From: Leifsonia sp. fls2-241-R2A-40a
Lineage (GTDB): Bacteria > Actinomycetota > Actinomycetes > Actinomycetales > Microbacteriaceae
DNA length: 64,000 nucleotides
Reading direction: 5' to 3'
NCBI RefSeq assembly: GCF_030209575.1
Contig: NZ_JARVRS010000001.1
Coordinates: 2,914,001 to 2,978,000, forward strand
The notes under the pieces were generated by a model. That model was given only the letters and a program-made list of their open reading frames with translations, did no database searches and was not told the origin of the DNA. Shown piece after piece: positions 50,107 to 58,801 of this stretch (positions within the stretch are counted from its first letter, which is position 1; every line of letters starts with the position of its first letter). The position numbers were made by a program, and so were the translations under genes.

Positions 50107-51303
50107 CTACGAAGCGGGTTCGGACCCCTCGTCGGCCGTTTGGGTGCTTTCCACAAAAGCCTGGGCGATCACCTGTGAGGTTGCGGCAACCTGCCAGGGC
50201 CGCGCTCCATGCGCCGCGAGCGCTTCGCCGACGGACTCCGGCGTGATCTCGGCCGGCGGCGTCCAGGCGACGCGACGCAGGGTGTCGGGAGTGAGCAGGT
50301 TCTCGAGCGGGATCGCGCGCTCCGCCGAGACGGTCGCGAGCGCCGTCCGTGCCGCCTTCAGGCGCGCATCCGCCTCGGGGTTGCGGTCCGACCACGCGCG
50401 CGGCGGGGGAAGCGTGTCGCCGCTCCCGCGGAGCACGGGGAGGTCGTCGGTGGTGCGGCCCGCCTCGATCGCGTTCCACCAGCGGTCGAGCTCGGAGCGG
50501 CTCGCCCGGCCGGTGAAGTCGCGCATCGCCGCGAGCGCCCGCTTGCTGTCCGGCATCGCCTTCGCTGCAGCGGTGAGGGAGGCATCCGGGACAAGGCGGC
50601 CGGGTGCGGTGTCCAGCTCGCGTGCGAGCGCATCCCGGGTCAGCCACAGCTCGCGGGCGACCGCGAGGTTGCGCAGGCCGCGGATGGAGTGGATGCCCGA
50701 CAGCCGCCGCCAGGGCTCGCTGCGCACGGGCACCAGCTCGCGCACGAGCTCGTCGGCGAACTCCTGGCGCGCGATGTCCATCTTCCCGGACTCGTCGAGC
50801 AGCGCGGCGATGGCGTCGCGCAGATCGGGAAGCAGCTCGACGTCCAGGGCGGCGTAGTCGAGCCAGGGCTGGGGGAGCGGACGCGTCGACCAGTCGGCTG
50901 CGCTGTGCTCCTTCGCCAGGTGGATGCCGAGCAGCTCCTCCACGACCGTCCCGAGGCCGACGCGCGGCATCCCGAGGAGTCGTGCCGCCAATTCGGTGTC
51001 GAAGACCCTCGACGGGTCGAGGCCGACCTCGCGCAGGCAGGTGAGGTCCTGCGTTGCTGCGTGCAGCACCCACTCCTCGTCGTGGATGGCGTCGTCCAGC
51101 TCGTCGAAGCGGCCGACCGCCGGCGGGTCGAACAGGAAGGTGCCGGCTCCGCGCCGGAAGACCTGGATGAGGTACGCCCGCTGCGAGTAGCGGAAGCCGC
51201 TCGCACGTTCCGCGTCGACGGCGACGGGACCGGTTCCGGCGGCGATGCGTTCGACCGCCGAGAGGTAGCTGCTGCGCGAATCGATGACCGTGTATTCAGG
51301 CAC
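50107..51303 (-). CDS. rnd: Ribonuclease D with HRDC domain
   Basis: 3'-5' exoribonuclease of the DEDDy class, trimming tRNA and other small RNA 3' ends. In 398 residues the exonuclease motifs are VAVDAERASGFRYSQRAYLI (Exo I), LHAATQDLTCLREVG (Exo II) and WLDYAALDVELLPDL (Exo III with tyrosine). An HRDC domain follows near residues 208-290. The C-terminal 100 residues are helical and less conserved. The GTG start overlaps the DUF3000 stop by 8 bases. Confidence 0.94.
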   Translation of the reverse strand: MPEYTVIDSRSSYLSAVERIAAGTGPVAVDAERASGFRYSQRAYLIQVFRRGAGTFLFDPPAVGRFDELDDAIHDEEWVLHAATQDLTCLREVGLDPSRVFDTELAARLLGMPRVGLGTVVEELLGIHLAKEHSAADWSTRPLPQPWLDYAALDVELLPDLRDAIAALLDESGKMDIARQEFADELVRELVPVRSEPWRRLSGIHSIRGLRNLAVARELWLTRDALARELDTAPGRLVPDASLTAAAKAMPDSKRALAAMRDFTGRASRSELDRWWNAIEAGRTTDDLPVLRGSGDTLPPPRAWSDRNPEADARLKAARTALATVSAERAIPLENLLTPDTLRRVAWTPPAEITPESVGEALAAHGARPWQVAATSQVIAQAFVESTQTADEGSEPAS

Positions 51304-51907
51304 GCGGTGCCTTCCTGGGCGTCGCCGCCCGGGAACTGAGCAGGCTCACCCCCTCGCCGGTCGGAGGAAGGCCCGCGAGCATGCACAGCAGCTCGCCCCA
51401 TCCCTCGACATGCGCGGAGACGTCCGACTCGAGAGGGCTCCAGGAGGCGCGCAGCTCGATCTGCGAACCGTCGCCCTGCGCGGCGAGCTCGCCGAACCCG
51501 GTGGAGATGATCTTGGTGGCGGTGCCGCTGGCGGCCGTGTAGTGCGCGTGGCGGGCATCGAGCGCATCCACCAGCCAGGACCAGGCGACGTCCGCGAGGA
51601 ACGGGTCCAGCCCGATATCGGTCTCCAGCGGTGCCTGCGCGAAGCACACGACGCGGAACGGGCCGCCCCACGCCTCCGGCTCGTCCGGGTCGTAGAGCAG
51701 GATGAAACGTCCGGTGCCGAGGTCCGAGTCGCTGCCGTGCCGGGCCGGGCGCACGTCCGCCGCGAGCGCGACGGAGTACGGGGCCAGCTGCGCGGGCGCG
51801 GGGATCTCTTCGATCACGAGTTCCGGACGCGACACTGCGGCTCGGATGGACTGCAGCGCCGTGGCGAACTCCGCCGGATGCTGCGGTGGGGATGTCGGTG
51901 TCGGCAC
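51296..51907 (-). CDS. DUF3000 protein
   Basis: A 203-residue actinobacterial protein of unknown function, regularly found directly upstream of rnd. Conserved segments include FILLYDPDEPEAWGGPFRVV, DPFLADVAWSWLVDALD and EGWGELLCMLAGLPP. It has no signal peptide or membrane segment. The GTG at 51907 is 7 bases after TAGTGT. It overlaps rnd, so the two form an operon. It diverges from the hydrolase gene. Confidence 0.9.
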   Translation of the reverse strand: MPTPTSPPQHPAEFATALQSIRAAVSRPELVIEEIPAPAQLAPYSVALAADVRPARHGSDSDLGTGRFILLYDPDEPEAWGGPFRVVCFAQAPLETDIGLDPFLADVAWSWLVDALDARHAHYTAASGTATKIISTGFGELAAQGDGSQIELRASWSPLESDVSAHVEGWGELLCMLAGLPPTGEGVSLLSSRAATPRKAPRA

Positions 51908-51914
51908 GCTTCGA

Positions 51915-51920
51915 ACACTA
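51915..51920 (-). promoter_or_regulatory. -10 box TAGTGT, leaderless type
   Basis: TAGTGT on the minus strand ends 7 bases before the DUF3000 GTG at 51907. Confidence 0.5.
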
Positions 51921-51995
51921 GAAGCCTTTGCGGGCTCCTGTCAGTACGGCACGCCGCCTGAGGAAGTCCTGAGGGCACGCGCGGGCGCCCGCCGG

Positions 51996-52001
51996 TACGC
52001 T
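51996..52001 (+). promoter_or_regulatory. -10 box TACGCT, leaderless type
   Basis: TACGCT ends 7 bases before the hydrolase ATG at 52009. Confidence 0.5.
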
Positions 52002-52008
52002 GCACACT

Positions 52009-53277
52009 ATGGCTTCAGGCGGCACGGGATCGGCGTTCGGGAAGGCACTCGGCACGGCGGCGGTCGTCGCCGGGGGACTGGTCCTCGCGACCGCGGGCCT
52101 GGCCGCGTGGGCGACCACGCGGGTCGCCCGCACCGTCATCACCCCCGTACGGCGTCGGCCGCAGAACCAGACCATCCGCTCCTTCGACGAGGGGCTCGGT
52201 ACCGTCACCCTGCGGAACACGGCGGATTCGGCGATGCCCGGCCGGTTCGGGCTGTGGTGGGGTGGGGAGACGTCATTCGCCAAGGTCGGCGGGCTCATCG
52301 AGCTCGGTGACGGCAGCGTCACGCGCGAACTGGAGCGCGTCGAGTTCGGGGAGCTGCGAGCGGGCCGGGCGCGGATCAGCGGCTACTACTACCTGCAGCC
52401 GGAGGAGCTCGGGCTCCCGGTCACCAGCGTGGAGATCGCCACCGACCTCGGTCAAGCGCCCGCCTGGGTGTTCCCCGCGCCGGACGACGCGGACTCGGGC
52501 CGGTGGGCCATCCAGGTGCACGGGTGGGGCGCCTCCCGTCAGGAGGGGCTGCGTTCCGTGCGCGTCTTCCATGACGCCGGGTTCACGTCGCTGCTAGCGT
52601 CGTACCGCAACGACGGGGATGCGCCGGAGAGCGCCGATCGCCGCTACGGCCTCGGCGGCACGGAGTGGCGCGACATCGAGGCCGCCGTCGACTACGCAGT
52701 GGAACACGGCGCCCGCTCGGTGGTGCTCATGGGCTGGTCGATGGGCGGCGCGGTCGTGCTGCAGACGATCACCCGCTCACGGTCGCTGGAGCACGTGACC
52801 GGCATCGTGCTCGAGTCGCCCGTCATCGACTGGGTCGACACCCTCGAGTACCAGGGCAACCTGCTGCGCCTGCCGGACGTCATGACCCGCGCCGCGATGC
52901 GACTCATCGAGGCGGAATGGAGCGGCCCGATCACGGGCCAGGGCGCCCCGATCGACCTGCGCAGCATGGACTTCGTCGCGCGCGCCTCCGAGTTGAGCCT
53001 GCCCATGCTGATCCTGCACAGCGACGACGACGGCTTCGTCCCCTCCACCGGCTCGCGGGCGCTCGCCGAGGCCCGCAGCGACATCGTCACCCTGGTGCCG
53101 TTCGACACGGCGCTCCACACGAAGCTGTGGAACTACGACGAGGCCAAGTGGACGGGCGCGATCGCCGGGTGGCTGGCCGAGCATGTGCCGGCCGCGGCCT
53201 CCGCCGCTGCGGTTGCTGCCCCTGCGGTCGCTGCCGTCGGAGATCCCGATCCCATCGAAGGGGATCCGGCCGCCTGA
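52009..53277 (+). CDS. Membrane-anchored alpha/beta hydrolase
   Basis: A 422-residue serine hydrolase of unknown substrate. A single N-terminal hydrophobic helix (residues 11-35) suggests a membrane anchor, followed by about 130 residues of non-catalytic sequence. The hydrolase fold carries the triad Ser244 in LMGWSMGGAV, aspartate in LILHSDDDGFVP and histidine in DTALHTKLW. The oxyanion region is VHGWGASRQE. The last 35 residues are an Ala/Val/Pro tail. It is a single gene that converges on zapE. Confidence 0.85.
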   Translation: MASGGTGSAFGKALGTAAVVAGGLVLATAGLAAWATTRVARTVITPVRRRPQNQTIRSFDEGLGTVTLRNTADSAMPGRFGLWWGGETSFAKVGGLIELGDGSVTRELERVEFGELRAGRARISGYYYLQPEELGLPVTSVEIATDLGQAPAWVFPAPDDADSGRWAIQVHGWGASRQEGLRSVRVFHDAGFTSLLASYRNDGDAPESADRRYGLGGTEWRDIEAAVDYAVEHGARSVVLMGWSMGGAVVLQTITRSRSLEHVTGIVLESPVIDWVDTLEYQGNLLRLPDVMTRAAMRLIEAEWSGPITGQGAPIDLRSMDFVARASELSLPMLILHSDDDGFVPSTGSRALAEARSDIVTLVPFDTALHTKLWNYDEAKWTGAIAGWLAEHVPAAASAAAVAAPAVAAVGDPDPIEGDPAA

Positions 53278-53284
53278 GCGCCGA

Positions 53285-53315
53285 ATCTCCTTCCGCACCG
53301 CGGTGCGTCGGAGAT
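53285..53315. terminator. Hairpin between the hydrolase gene and zapE
   Basis: ATCTCC at 53285 pairs with GGAGAT at 53310, enclosing the palindrome CGCACCGCGGTGCG. It lies between convergent stops and probably acts in both directions. Confidence 0.6.
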
Positions 53316-53354
53316 CCCGGCCGCTTTCTCCGACGAGAGCCGCCGCCCGGCGCG

Positions 53355-54410
53355 TCACTCGTCGTGCGGCGGCAGCTCTCCGGCGGTCAGCGCGATCATG
53401 CGCGACATCGAACGCAGGTACTTCTTGCGGTATCCGCCGCCCAGCATCTCGTCGTCGAAGACCTCGCTGAGGGCGACACCGGTCTGCACGATGGGGATCT
53501 CGGCGTCGTAGACGCGGTCGATGAACGCCACCAGCCGCAGCGCGGCCATCTGGTCGTGCAGCACCTCCACGCCGGCGAGCCCGATCACATCGACCCCGTC
53601 GATCATCTTGATGTACCGGGAGGGATGCACGGTGGCCAGGTGCGCGATGAGGTCCTGGAACCCGTCGCTGGTGACCGTCTCGCCGCGCCCGGCCATCGCC
53701 GTCACCACGCGCTCGTACTCGGCGGGTTCGACCGTCACGGCGGCGCCGGTCGTGTCGCGGCGACGGTAGTCGAGGCCGTCGATGCGGATCGTCTCGAAGT
53801 TCGCAGACAGGGACTGGATCTCGCGGAGGAAGTCGCTCGCCGCGAACCGGCCCTCACCGAGCGCGTTCGGCGGGGTGTTGCTGGTCGCCGCGATCCGCGT
53901 CCCGGATGCGACGAGCTCACCGAGCATCCGGGTCATCATCATCGTGTCTCCCGGATCGTCGAGCTCGAACTCGTCGATGCAGATGAGGGTGGAGCCGCGC
54001 AGCAGGTCGACCGCGCCCGCATAGCCCAGCGCACCCACCAGCGCGGTGTACTCGATGAACGTGCCGAAGTACTTCGGGCCCGGCGCCTCATGCCACAGCG
54101 CGGCCAGGAGGTGCGTCTTGCCCACGCCGAAGCCGCCGTCGAGGTAGACGCCCGGCTTCATGGCGTCCACTTTTTTGCGGCTGCGGCTGAAGAGGCCGGC
54201 GGGCCGCTGCGGCTCCCACGTCTTCGCGAACGTCTTTAGGGTCGAGACGGCATCGGCCTGGGAGGGATAGTCGTGGTCCGGCCGGTACGACTCGAACGTC
54301 GCTCGCTCGAACTGCGACGGGGGCACCAGACTGGCGGCGATCTCCGCGCCGGTGATGGCGGGCGAGCGGTCGGCGAGACGGGGCAGGGCACCGGTCTGTT
54401 CCAGGGTCAT
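53355..54410 (-). CDS. zapE: Cell division protein ZapE (AFG1-like ATPase)
   Basis: AAA-type ATPase; in E. coli ZapE binds the FtsZ ring, while the mitochondrial relative AFG1 handles membrane proteins. The 351-residue protein has Walker A GGFGVGKTH (residues 92-100), Walker B LICIDEFEL (142-150), sensor-1 AATSNTPPNALGEGRF and the family C-terminal RVYDAEIPIVQTGVALSEVF. It lies opposite the sulfurtransferase gene (divergent, 137 bases between starts). With SepH it is the second division-related gene of the window. Confidence 0.92.
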   Translation of the reverse strand: MTLEQTGALPRLADRSPAITGAEIAASLVPPSQFERATFESYRPDHDYPSQADAVSTLKTFAKTWEPQRPAGLFSRSRKKVDAMKPGVYLDGGFGVGKTHLLAALWHEAPGPKYFGTFIEYTALVGALGYAGAVDLLRGSTLICIDEFELDDPGDTMMMTRMLGELVASGTRIAATSNTPPNALGEGRFAASDFLREIQSLSANFETIRIDGLDYRRRDTTGAAVTVEPAEYERVVTAMAGRGETVTSDGFQDLIAHLATVHPSRYIKMIDGVDVIGLAGVEVLHDQMAALRLVAFIDRVYDAEIPIVQTGVALSEVFDDEMLGGGYRKKYLRSMSRMIALTAGELPPHDE

Positions 54411-54547
54411 GGCGGGTTGTGCACCTTTGTGTCGAAGTCTTACCGCGGCCGTTCCCAGCCGCCTACGCTGGACGTAGATTCCCAGCAGTCGCAGGCCTCC
54501 CAGCCTAGTCCCGCGATGTGCAACGACCCCCTGGAGGACACCGCAGC

Positions 54548-55447
54548 ATGACCATCGAGACCGACCCGTCGCCCGAGTTCACCGGTTACGCGCACCCGGA
54601 GCGGTTGGTGAGCACCGACTGGCTCGCCGCGCACCTGGGCGAACCCGGCCTGGTGGTGGTGGAGTCGGACGAGGACGTGCTCCTGTACGACACCGGGCAC
54701 ATCCCCGGTTCGGTCAAGATCGACTGGCACACCGACCTCAACGACCCGGTGATCCGCGACTACGTCAGCTCCGAGCGGTTCGCCGAGCTGCTGGGGTCGA
54801 AGGGCATCGCGCGCGACACCACCGTCGTGATCTACGGCGACAAGAACAACTGGTGGGCCGCCTACGCACTGTGGGTCTTCACCCTGTTCGGACACGAAGA
54901 CGTCCGCCTGCTCGACGGCGGCCGCGACAAGTGGATCGCCGAGGGACGCGAGCTGACGCGCGACGTGCCGCAGCCGGCGTCCGCCGACTACCCCGTGGTC
55001 CAACGCGACGACTCGGTGGTGCGCGCCTTCAAGGAGGACGTGCTCGCCCACTTCGGAAAGCCGCTCATCGATGTGCGCTCGCCGGAGGAGTACAGCGGCG
55101 AGCGGACGGAGATCCCCGGCTACCCGACCGAGGGCGCCCTCCGCGCCGGTCACATCCCCTCGGCGCAGTCCGTCCCGTGGGCCCGCGCCGCCGCGCCGGA
55201 CGCCACGTTCAAGCGCCGAGCCGACCTCGAAGCGGTCTACCTCGACGGCGCCGGCCTCCGGCCTGGCGACGATGTGATCGCGTACTGCCGCATCGGGGAG
55301 CGCTCCAGCCACACCTGGTTCGTGCTGACCCACCTCCTCGGCTTCGAGAACGTCAAGAACTACGACGGCTCCTGGACGGAGTGGGGCTCGGCCGTCCGCG
55401 TCCCGATCGCCACCGGCGCAGAGCCCGGCGACGTTCCCGCCCGCTGA
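54548..55447 (+). CDS. Thiosulfate/3-mercaptopyruvate sulfurtransferase
   Basis: Two-domain rhodanese transferring sulfane sulfur from a donor to a thiol acceptor. The 299-residue protein has the inactive N-terminal domain with [18 protein letters not shown] and the active C-terminal one with [11 protein letters not shown] and the catalytic Cys247 in [13 protein letters not shown]. The CRIGERS loop is of the thiosulfate sulfurtransferase type. The ATG at 54548 has GGAGG 10 bases upstream; an in-frame ATG 30 bases earlier has none. sufE follows after 34 bases, so sulfur handling is the shared theme. Confidence 0.92.
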   Translation: MTIETDPSPEFTGYAHPERLVSTDWLAAHLGEPGLVVVESDEDVLLYDTGHIPGSVKIDWHTDLNDPVIRDYVSSERFAELLGSKGIARDTTVVIYGDKNNWWAAYALWVFTLFGHEDVRLLDGGRDKWIAEGRELTRDVPQPASADYPVVQRDDSVVRAFKEDVLAHFGKPLIDVRSPEEYSGERTEIPGYPTEGALRAGHIPSAQSVPWARAAAPDATFKRRADLEAVYLDGAGLRPGDDVIAYCRIGERSSHTWFVLTHLLGFENVKNYDGSWTEWGSAVRVPIATGAEPGDVPAR

Positions 55448-55469
55448 CCGCACCGGGTCGAATCCGACG

Positions 55470-55475
55470 TAGCCT
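55470..55475 (+). promoter_or_regulatory. -10 box TAGCCT, leaderless type
   Basis: TAGCCT ends 6 bases before the sufE ATG at 55482. AAGGG overlaps the gap, so a short-leader reading is also possible. Confidence 0.4.
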
Positions 55476-55481
55476 TAAGGG

Positions 55482-55916
55482 ATGACCGAACTGACGGGCG
55501 CGCTCGCCGAGATCCGCGACGACTTCCAGGCGCTGGAGCAGAACGACCGCCTGCAGCTGCTGCTGGAGTTCTCCGACGAGCTGCCCGAGCTGCCCGAACG
55601 CTACCGCGACCACCCCGACCTGCTGGAGCGGGTGGAAGAGTGCCAGGCGCCGGTGTTCATCTTCGTCGAGGTCGACGACCACGACATCGTGCACCTGTTC
55701 GCGACGGCGCCGGAGGAGGCTCCGACGACCCGCGGCTTCGCGTCCATCCTCGTCCAGGGCCTCGCCGGCCTGACCACCGACGAGGTGCTCGCCGTGCCCG
55801 ACGACTTCCCGCAGACCCTCGGGCTCGCCCAGGCCGTTTCGCCCCTGCGTCTCCGCGGGATGTCCGCGCTCCTCGGCCGCGCCAAGCGGCAGGTGCGGAC
55901 CAAGCTCGCAGCCTGA
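55482..55916 (+). CDS. sufE: SufE-like sulfur acceptor protein
   Basis: Accepts persulfide sulfur from cysteine desulfurase and passes it to Fe-S cluster assembly. The 144-residue protein has the family start ALAEIRDDFQALEQNDRLQL, the acceptor Cys54 in VEECQAPVFIFVEV and the C-terminal MSALLGRAKRQVR. No suf operon genes are in the window; pairing with a rhodanese instead is common in actinobacteria. It may be co-transcribed with the sulfurtransferase or from its own -10 box. Confidence 0.93.
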   Translation: MTELTGALAEIRDDFQALEQNDRLQLLLEFSDELPELPERYRDHPDLLERVEECQAPVFIFVEVDDHDIVHLFATAPEEAPTTRGFASILVQGLAGLTTDEVLAVPDDFPQTLGLAQAVSPLRLRGMSALLGRAKRQVRTKLAA

Positions 55917-56022
55917 CCCGGGGCGCCGCCGGAGCCGGATCGCGGCCCGCAGCATCCCGCGATGCACCGCCGAGGACATCGGCAGCATCCCGAAACACAG
56001 TGTTTACACGCCGCCCTCATGC

Positions 56023-56060
56023 GTAACAACCGCGAAACACGCGCATCCCTCTGACGAAAC
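56023..56060 (+). promoter_or_regulatory. GlnR binding site upstream of amt1
   Basis: GTAAC-N6-GAAAC-N6-ATCCC-N6-GAAAC, with all 6-base spacers exact. Three of four half-sites match the GlnR consensus and the third (ATCCC) is degenerate. It lies 100 bases before the amt1 start. Together with the box before glnA it marks a GlnR regulon. Confidence 0.85.
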
Positions 56061-56160
56061 CTCTCGCGTCGAGACTGGCCACACCCCGAAAGCGCCCCCC
56101 ACCCGGATCGGGACCGCGTTCACCCCACGGGGATGAAGCACAGAGAGGTAGACAATTCGC

Positions 56161-57444
56161 ATGGTGCTCCACACAGCAGCGGACTACGCAGAGGCAGGGA
56201 CGGTCAACGCCCTCTGGCTCCTGGTCGCCGCAGCCCTCGTACTGCTGATGACCCCCGGTGTCGCCTTCTTCTACGGCGGCATGGTGCGCGCCAAGAGCGT
56301 CATCAGCATGATGATGATGAGCTTCGGCGCGATGGCGCTCGTCGGTGTCCTCTGGGTCGTCTACGGCTACGGCCTCGCGTTCGGCCCGCCCTCCATCCCT
56401 CACTTCCTCGGCACGCCCGACTGGTTCCTGTCCAGCCTGATGGGCAAGGACGGCATCACCCCCGACCTGGGCGGCCTCGCCTTCGCCGGGTTCCAGGCCA
56501 CCTTCGCGATCATCACCGTCGCCCTGATCTCGGGTGCGATCGCGGACCGCGCCAAGTTCGGCTCGTGGATGGTGTTCGCCGGCATCTGGGTGACCGTCGT
56601 CTACTTCCCGGTCGCCTACTGGGTGTTCAACCTGGCTGACGGATGGGCGCCCGCCGTCCTCCACGTGAACGACTTCGCCGGTGGCACCGCGGTGCACATC
56701 AACGCCGGTGCAGCCGGCCTGGCCCTGGCCCTGGTGCTCGGCAAGCGCGTCGGCTTCCAGAAGGGCATGAGCAAGCCGCACAACGTGCCGCTGACACTGC
56801 TCGGTGCAGCCCTCCTGTGGTTCGGCTGGTTCGGCTTCAACGCCGGCTCGGAGGCCGCGGTCGATGGTGTCGCCGCCATCGCCTGGGTCAACACCCTCGC
56901 CGCTCCCGCCGCCGCCACCATCGGCTGGCTGATCGTGGAGAAGATCCGGGACGGCAAGCCGACCTCGATCGGTGCCGCGTCCGGAGCCGTCGCCGGCCTG
57001 GTGGCGATCACCCCGGCCTGTAACATCCTGACGCCCGGCTTCGCGATCCTGCTCGGCCTGGTCGCCGGTGCGGTCTGCGCCGTGGCGGTCGACCTCAAGT
57101 TCCGGCTCGGGTTTGACGACTCGCTCGACGTGGTCGGCATCCACCTCGTCGGCGGTCTGATCGGTACCCTCTGGATCGGCATCTTCGGCTTCACCCACAT
57201 CTACAACAGCAAGGGCGAGGCGACGAGCGAGTTCTCCAGCCTCCTGTACGGCGGCAGCTGGTACCAGCTGGGCGTGCAGGCCGTCGGCGCCTTCTCTGTC
57301 CTGATCTACTCGTTCGTGCTGGCGTACGCCATCGGCTGGGTCATCCAGAAGACGATGGGCTTCCGCATCAAGAACGAGGACGAGCTGGCCGGCGTCGACA
57401 CCGTGGTGCACGGCGAGGAGGGTTACTCGCTCGAGACGGTCTGA
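56161..57444 (+). CDS. amt: Ammonium transporter Amt
   Basis: Trimeric membrane channel for ammonium. The 427-residue protein has eleven predicted helices with periplasmic start, FQATFAIITVALISGAIAD, the gate/pore residues in VNDFAGGTAVHINAG (Asp171, His179) and the second pore histidine His328 in VVGIHLVGGLIG. GFQKGMSKPHNVPL and the cytosolic C-terminal helix (DELAGVDTVVHGEEGYSLE) are typical. AGAGAGG lies 12 bases before the ATG. A GlnR site precedes it, and a strong terminator at 57467 separates it from its paralogue. No glnK gene follows. Confidence 0.97.
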   Translation: MVLHTAADYAEAGTVNALWLLVAAALVLLMTPGVAFFYGGMVRAKSVISMMMMSFGAMALVGVLWVVYGYGLAFGPPSIPHFLGTPDWFLSSLMGKDGITPDLGGLAFAGFQATFAIITVALISGAIADRAKFGSWMVFAGIWVTVVYFPVAYWVFNLADGWAPAVLHVNDFAGGTAVHINAGAAGLALALVLGKRVGFQKGMSKPHNVPLTLLGAALLWFGWFGFNAGSEAAVDGVAAIAWVNTLAAPAAATIGWLIVEKIRDGKPTSIGAASGAVAGLVAITPACNILTPGFAILLGLVAGAVCAVAVDLKFRLGFDDSLDVVGIHLVGGLIGTLWIGIFGFTHIYNSKGEATSEFSSLLYGGSWYQLGVQAVGAFSVLIYSFVLAYAIGWVIQKTMGFRIKNEDELAGVDTVVHGEEGYSLETV

Positions 57445-57466
57445 TCCGATCATCGGACCATCTCGC

Positions 57467-57508
57467 ACCGGGACGGGGCGTCGCCAGCAGGCGGCGCCCC
57501 GTTCCGGT
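57467..57508 (+). terminator. Terminator of amt1
   Basis: A 19-base stem (two G-U pairs, no mismatch) with loop AGCA lies 22 bases after the amt1 stop. It isolates the downstream paralogue transcriptionally. Confidence 0.85.
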
Positions 57509-57535
57509 GTCCGCCGTCGCTAGGGTGAGGTGGGG

Positions 57536-58801
57536 ATGTGGGAGCGAGGGAGCACATTGGCACAGGCGACACCCGACCAGGTGGATGCGCTGCTCCTGTT
57601 CTTCTGCGGCGCGCTGGTGATGCTGGCGGCGCTCGGCCTCGCCTTCTTCGCCGGCGGCATGGCGGGCCGTGCCCGCGCGGCGCGCTCGTTCCGCTTCGTC
57701 CTCGTCGGCGCCGCGGTCGTCGTCGTGCTGGCCGTGTTCGGCGGGTACGGACTGATCGCCGGGCCGCCCCTCATCCCGCACCTGGTCGGCCGACCGGATG
57801 TCGGGCTCGCGTCGGTCGCGGGCGTCGACCCTGCGGCGTCGTCGCCGTACCCGGCCGCGCGCGCCGGGTACCTCATCGCCGTCCTCGTGCTGTGCACCGG
57901 GATCGTGGGTGTCGCCATCGCGTCCCGGGTGACGCTCCGCGCCTGGATCCTGTTCTCCGTCCTGTGGCTCCCGCTGGTGGTGCTGCCGGTCGCGTACGGC
58001 GTGTTCTCCCTCGACGACGGCTGGGCGGTCGGTGGCCTCGGAGTCGTCGATTTCGGCGGTGCGCTGGTGGTCGTCGCGGCCGGCGGAAGCTCGGTCGGTG
58101 TCCTCATGGCGTGCGGGCGGAGCGAGCACCTGCCGCCGCATCCCAGTCGCCCGGCGCTCGTGGCGATCGGCGGCGCCTTCCTGTGGGTCGGCTGGCTCGG
58201 CCTGATCGTGGGCTCGGAGGGCTCTCTCGACGCCTACGCCCCGCTGATGGCGATGGGCGCGTTCCTCTCCTCGGCGACCGGCGTGCTGATGTGGATGCTG
58301 GTTGATGCGGTGCTGCTGCGTCGTCCGACGCTCGTCAGCGCCCTGTGCGGTGCCTTCGCCGGCCTCGTCGCGGCGACCGCGGCCTCCGGAGCCCTCACTC
58401 TCGGCTGGTCGATGCTCGTGGGCGCGCTGTCGTCGCTGGCCTGCGCGACGATGGTCGACCTGGTCGCCCGCGCCCGGTTCGGTCCCGCGTTGACCCTGTG
58501 CGTGGTCACCATCGTCGGCGGGCTGGTCGGGCTGCTGTTCCCCGGGCTGTTCGCGACCGGGAGCGGAATGGTGGACAGCGGCAACTTCGACCTGTTCATC
58601 GCCCAGGGCATCGCCGGGATGGCGGTGCTGCTGTACTCGGCGACCGTCTCGTTGCTGCTCGCCCTCGCGCTGCGCTACACGGTCGGTCTGACGCGAGTCC
58701 GCTATCGTGCCGTCCGTGGCATCGATGAGAAGCGTCCTGACGGCACTGACCGGGCTGTTCCGTCCGTCCCGGCCGAACCGAACCGCGAGTCCGCCGGCTG
58801 A
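57536..58801 (+). CDS. Amt-family paralogue without the pore histidines
   Basis: A 421-residue membrane protein clearly homologous to the preceding Amt along its length (GMAG..., VVDFGGALVVVAAGG, SEG, IVGGLVGLLFPGLF). Both conserved pore histidines are replaced: the site of His179 is Val180 (DFGGALVVV) and the site of His328 is Thr325 (VVTIVGG). The FQ.TFA gate segment is lost too (AGYLIAVLV), while the aspartate of DFAGG is kept. The C-terminal helix is basic and different from Amt. ATG 57536 (GAGG upstream) is chosen; GTG 57530 and TTG 57557 are alternatives. It cannot conduct ammonium by the known route; sensing or another solute are open possibilities. The pemK-like gene overlaps its 3' end. 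Confidence 0.82.
   Translation: MWERGSTLAQATPDQVDALLLFFCGALVMLAALGLAFFAGGMAGRARAARSFRFVLVGAAVVVVLAVFGGYGLIAGPPLIPHLVGRPDVGLASVAGVDPAASSPYPAARAGYLIAVLVLCTGIVGVAIASRVTLRAWILFSVLWLPLVVLPVAYGVFSLDDGWAVGGLGVVDFGGALVVVAAGGSSVGVLMACGRSEHLPPHPSRPALVAIGGAFLWVGWLGLIVGSEGSLDAYAPLMAMGAFLSSATGVLMWMLVDAVLLRRPTLVSALCGAFAGLVAATAASGALTLGWSMLVGALSSLACATMVDLVARARFGPALTLCVVTIVGGLVGLLFPGLFATGSGMVDSGNFDLFIAQGIAGMAVLLYSATVSLLLALALRYTVGLTRVRYRAVRGIDEKRPDGTDRAVPSVPAEPNRESAG
58703..58708 (+). promoter_or_regulatory. -10 box TATCGT, leaderless type
   Basis: TATCGT, inside the 3' end of the Amt paralogue, ends 7 bases before the GTG at 58716. Confidence 0.4.
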
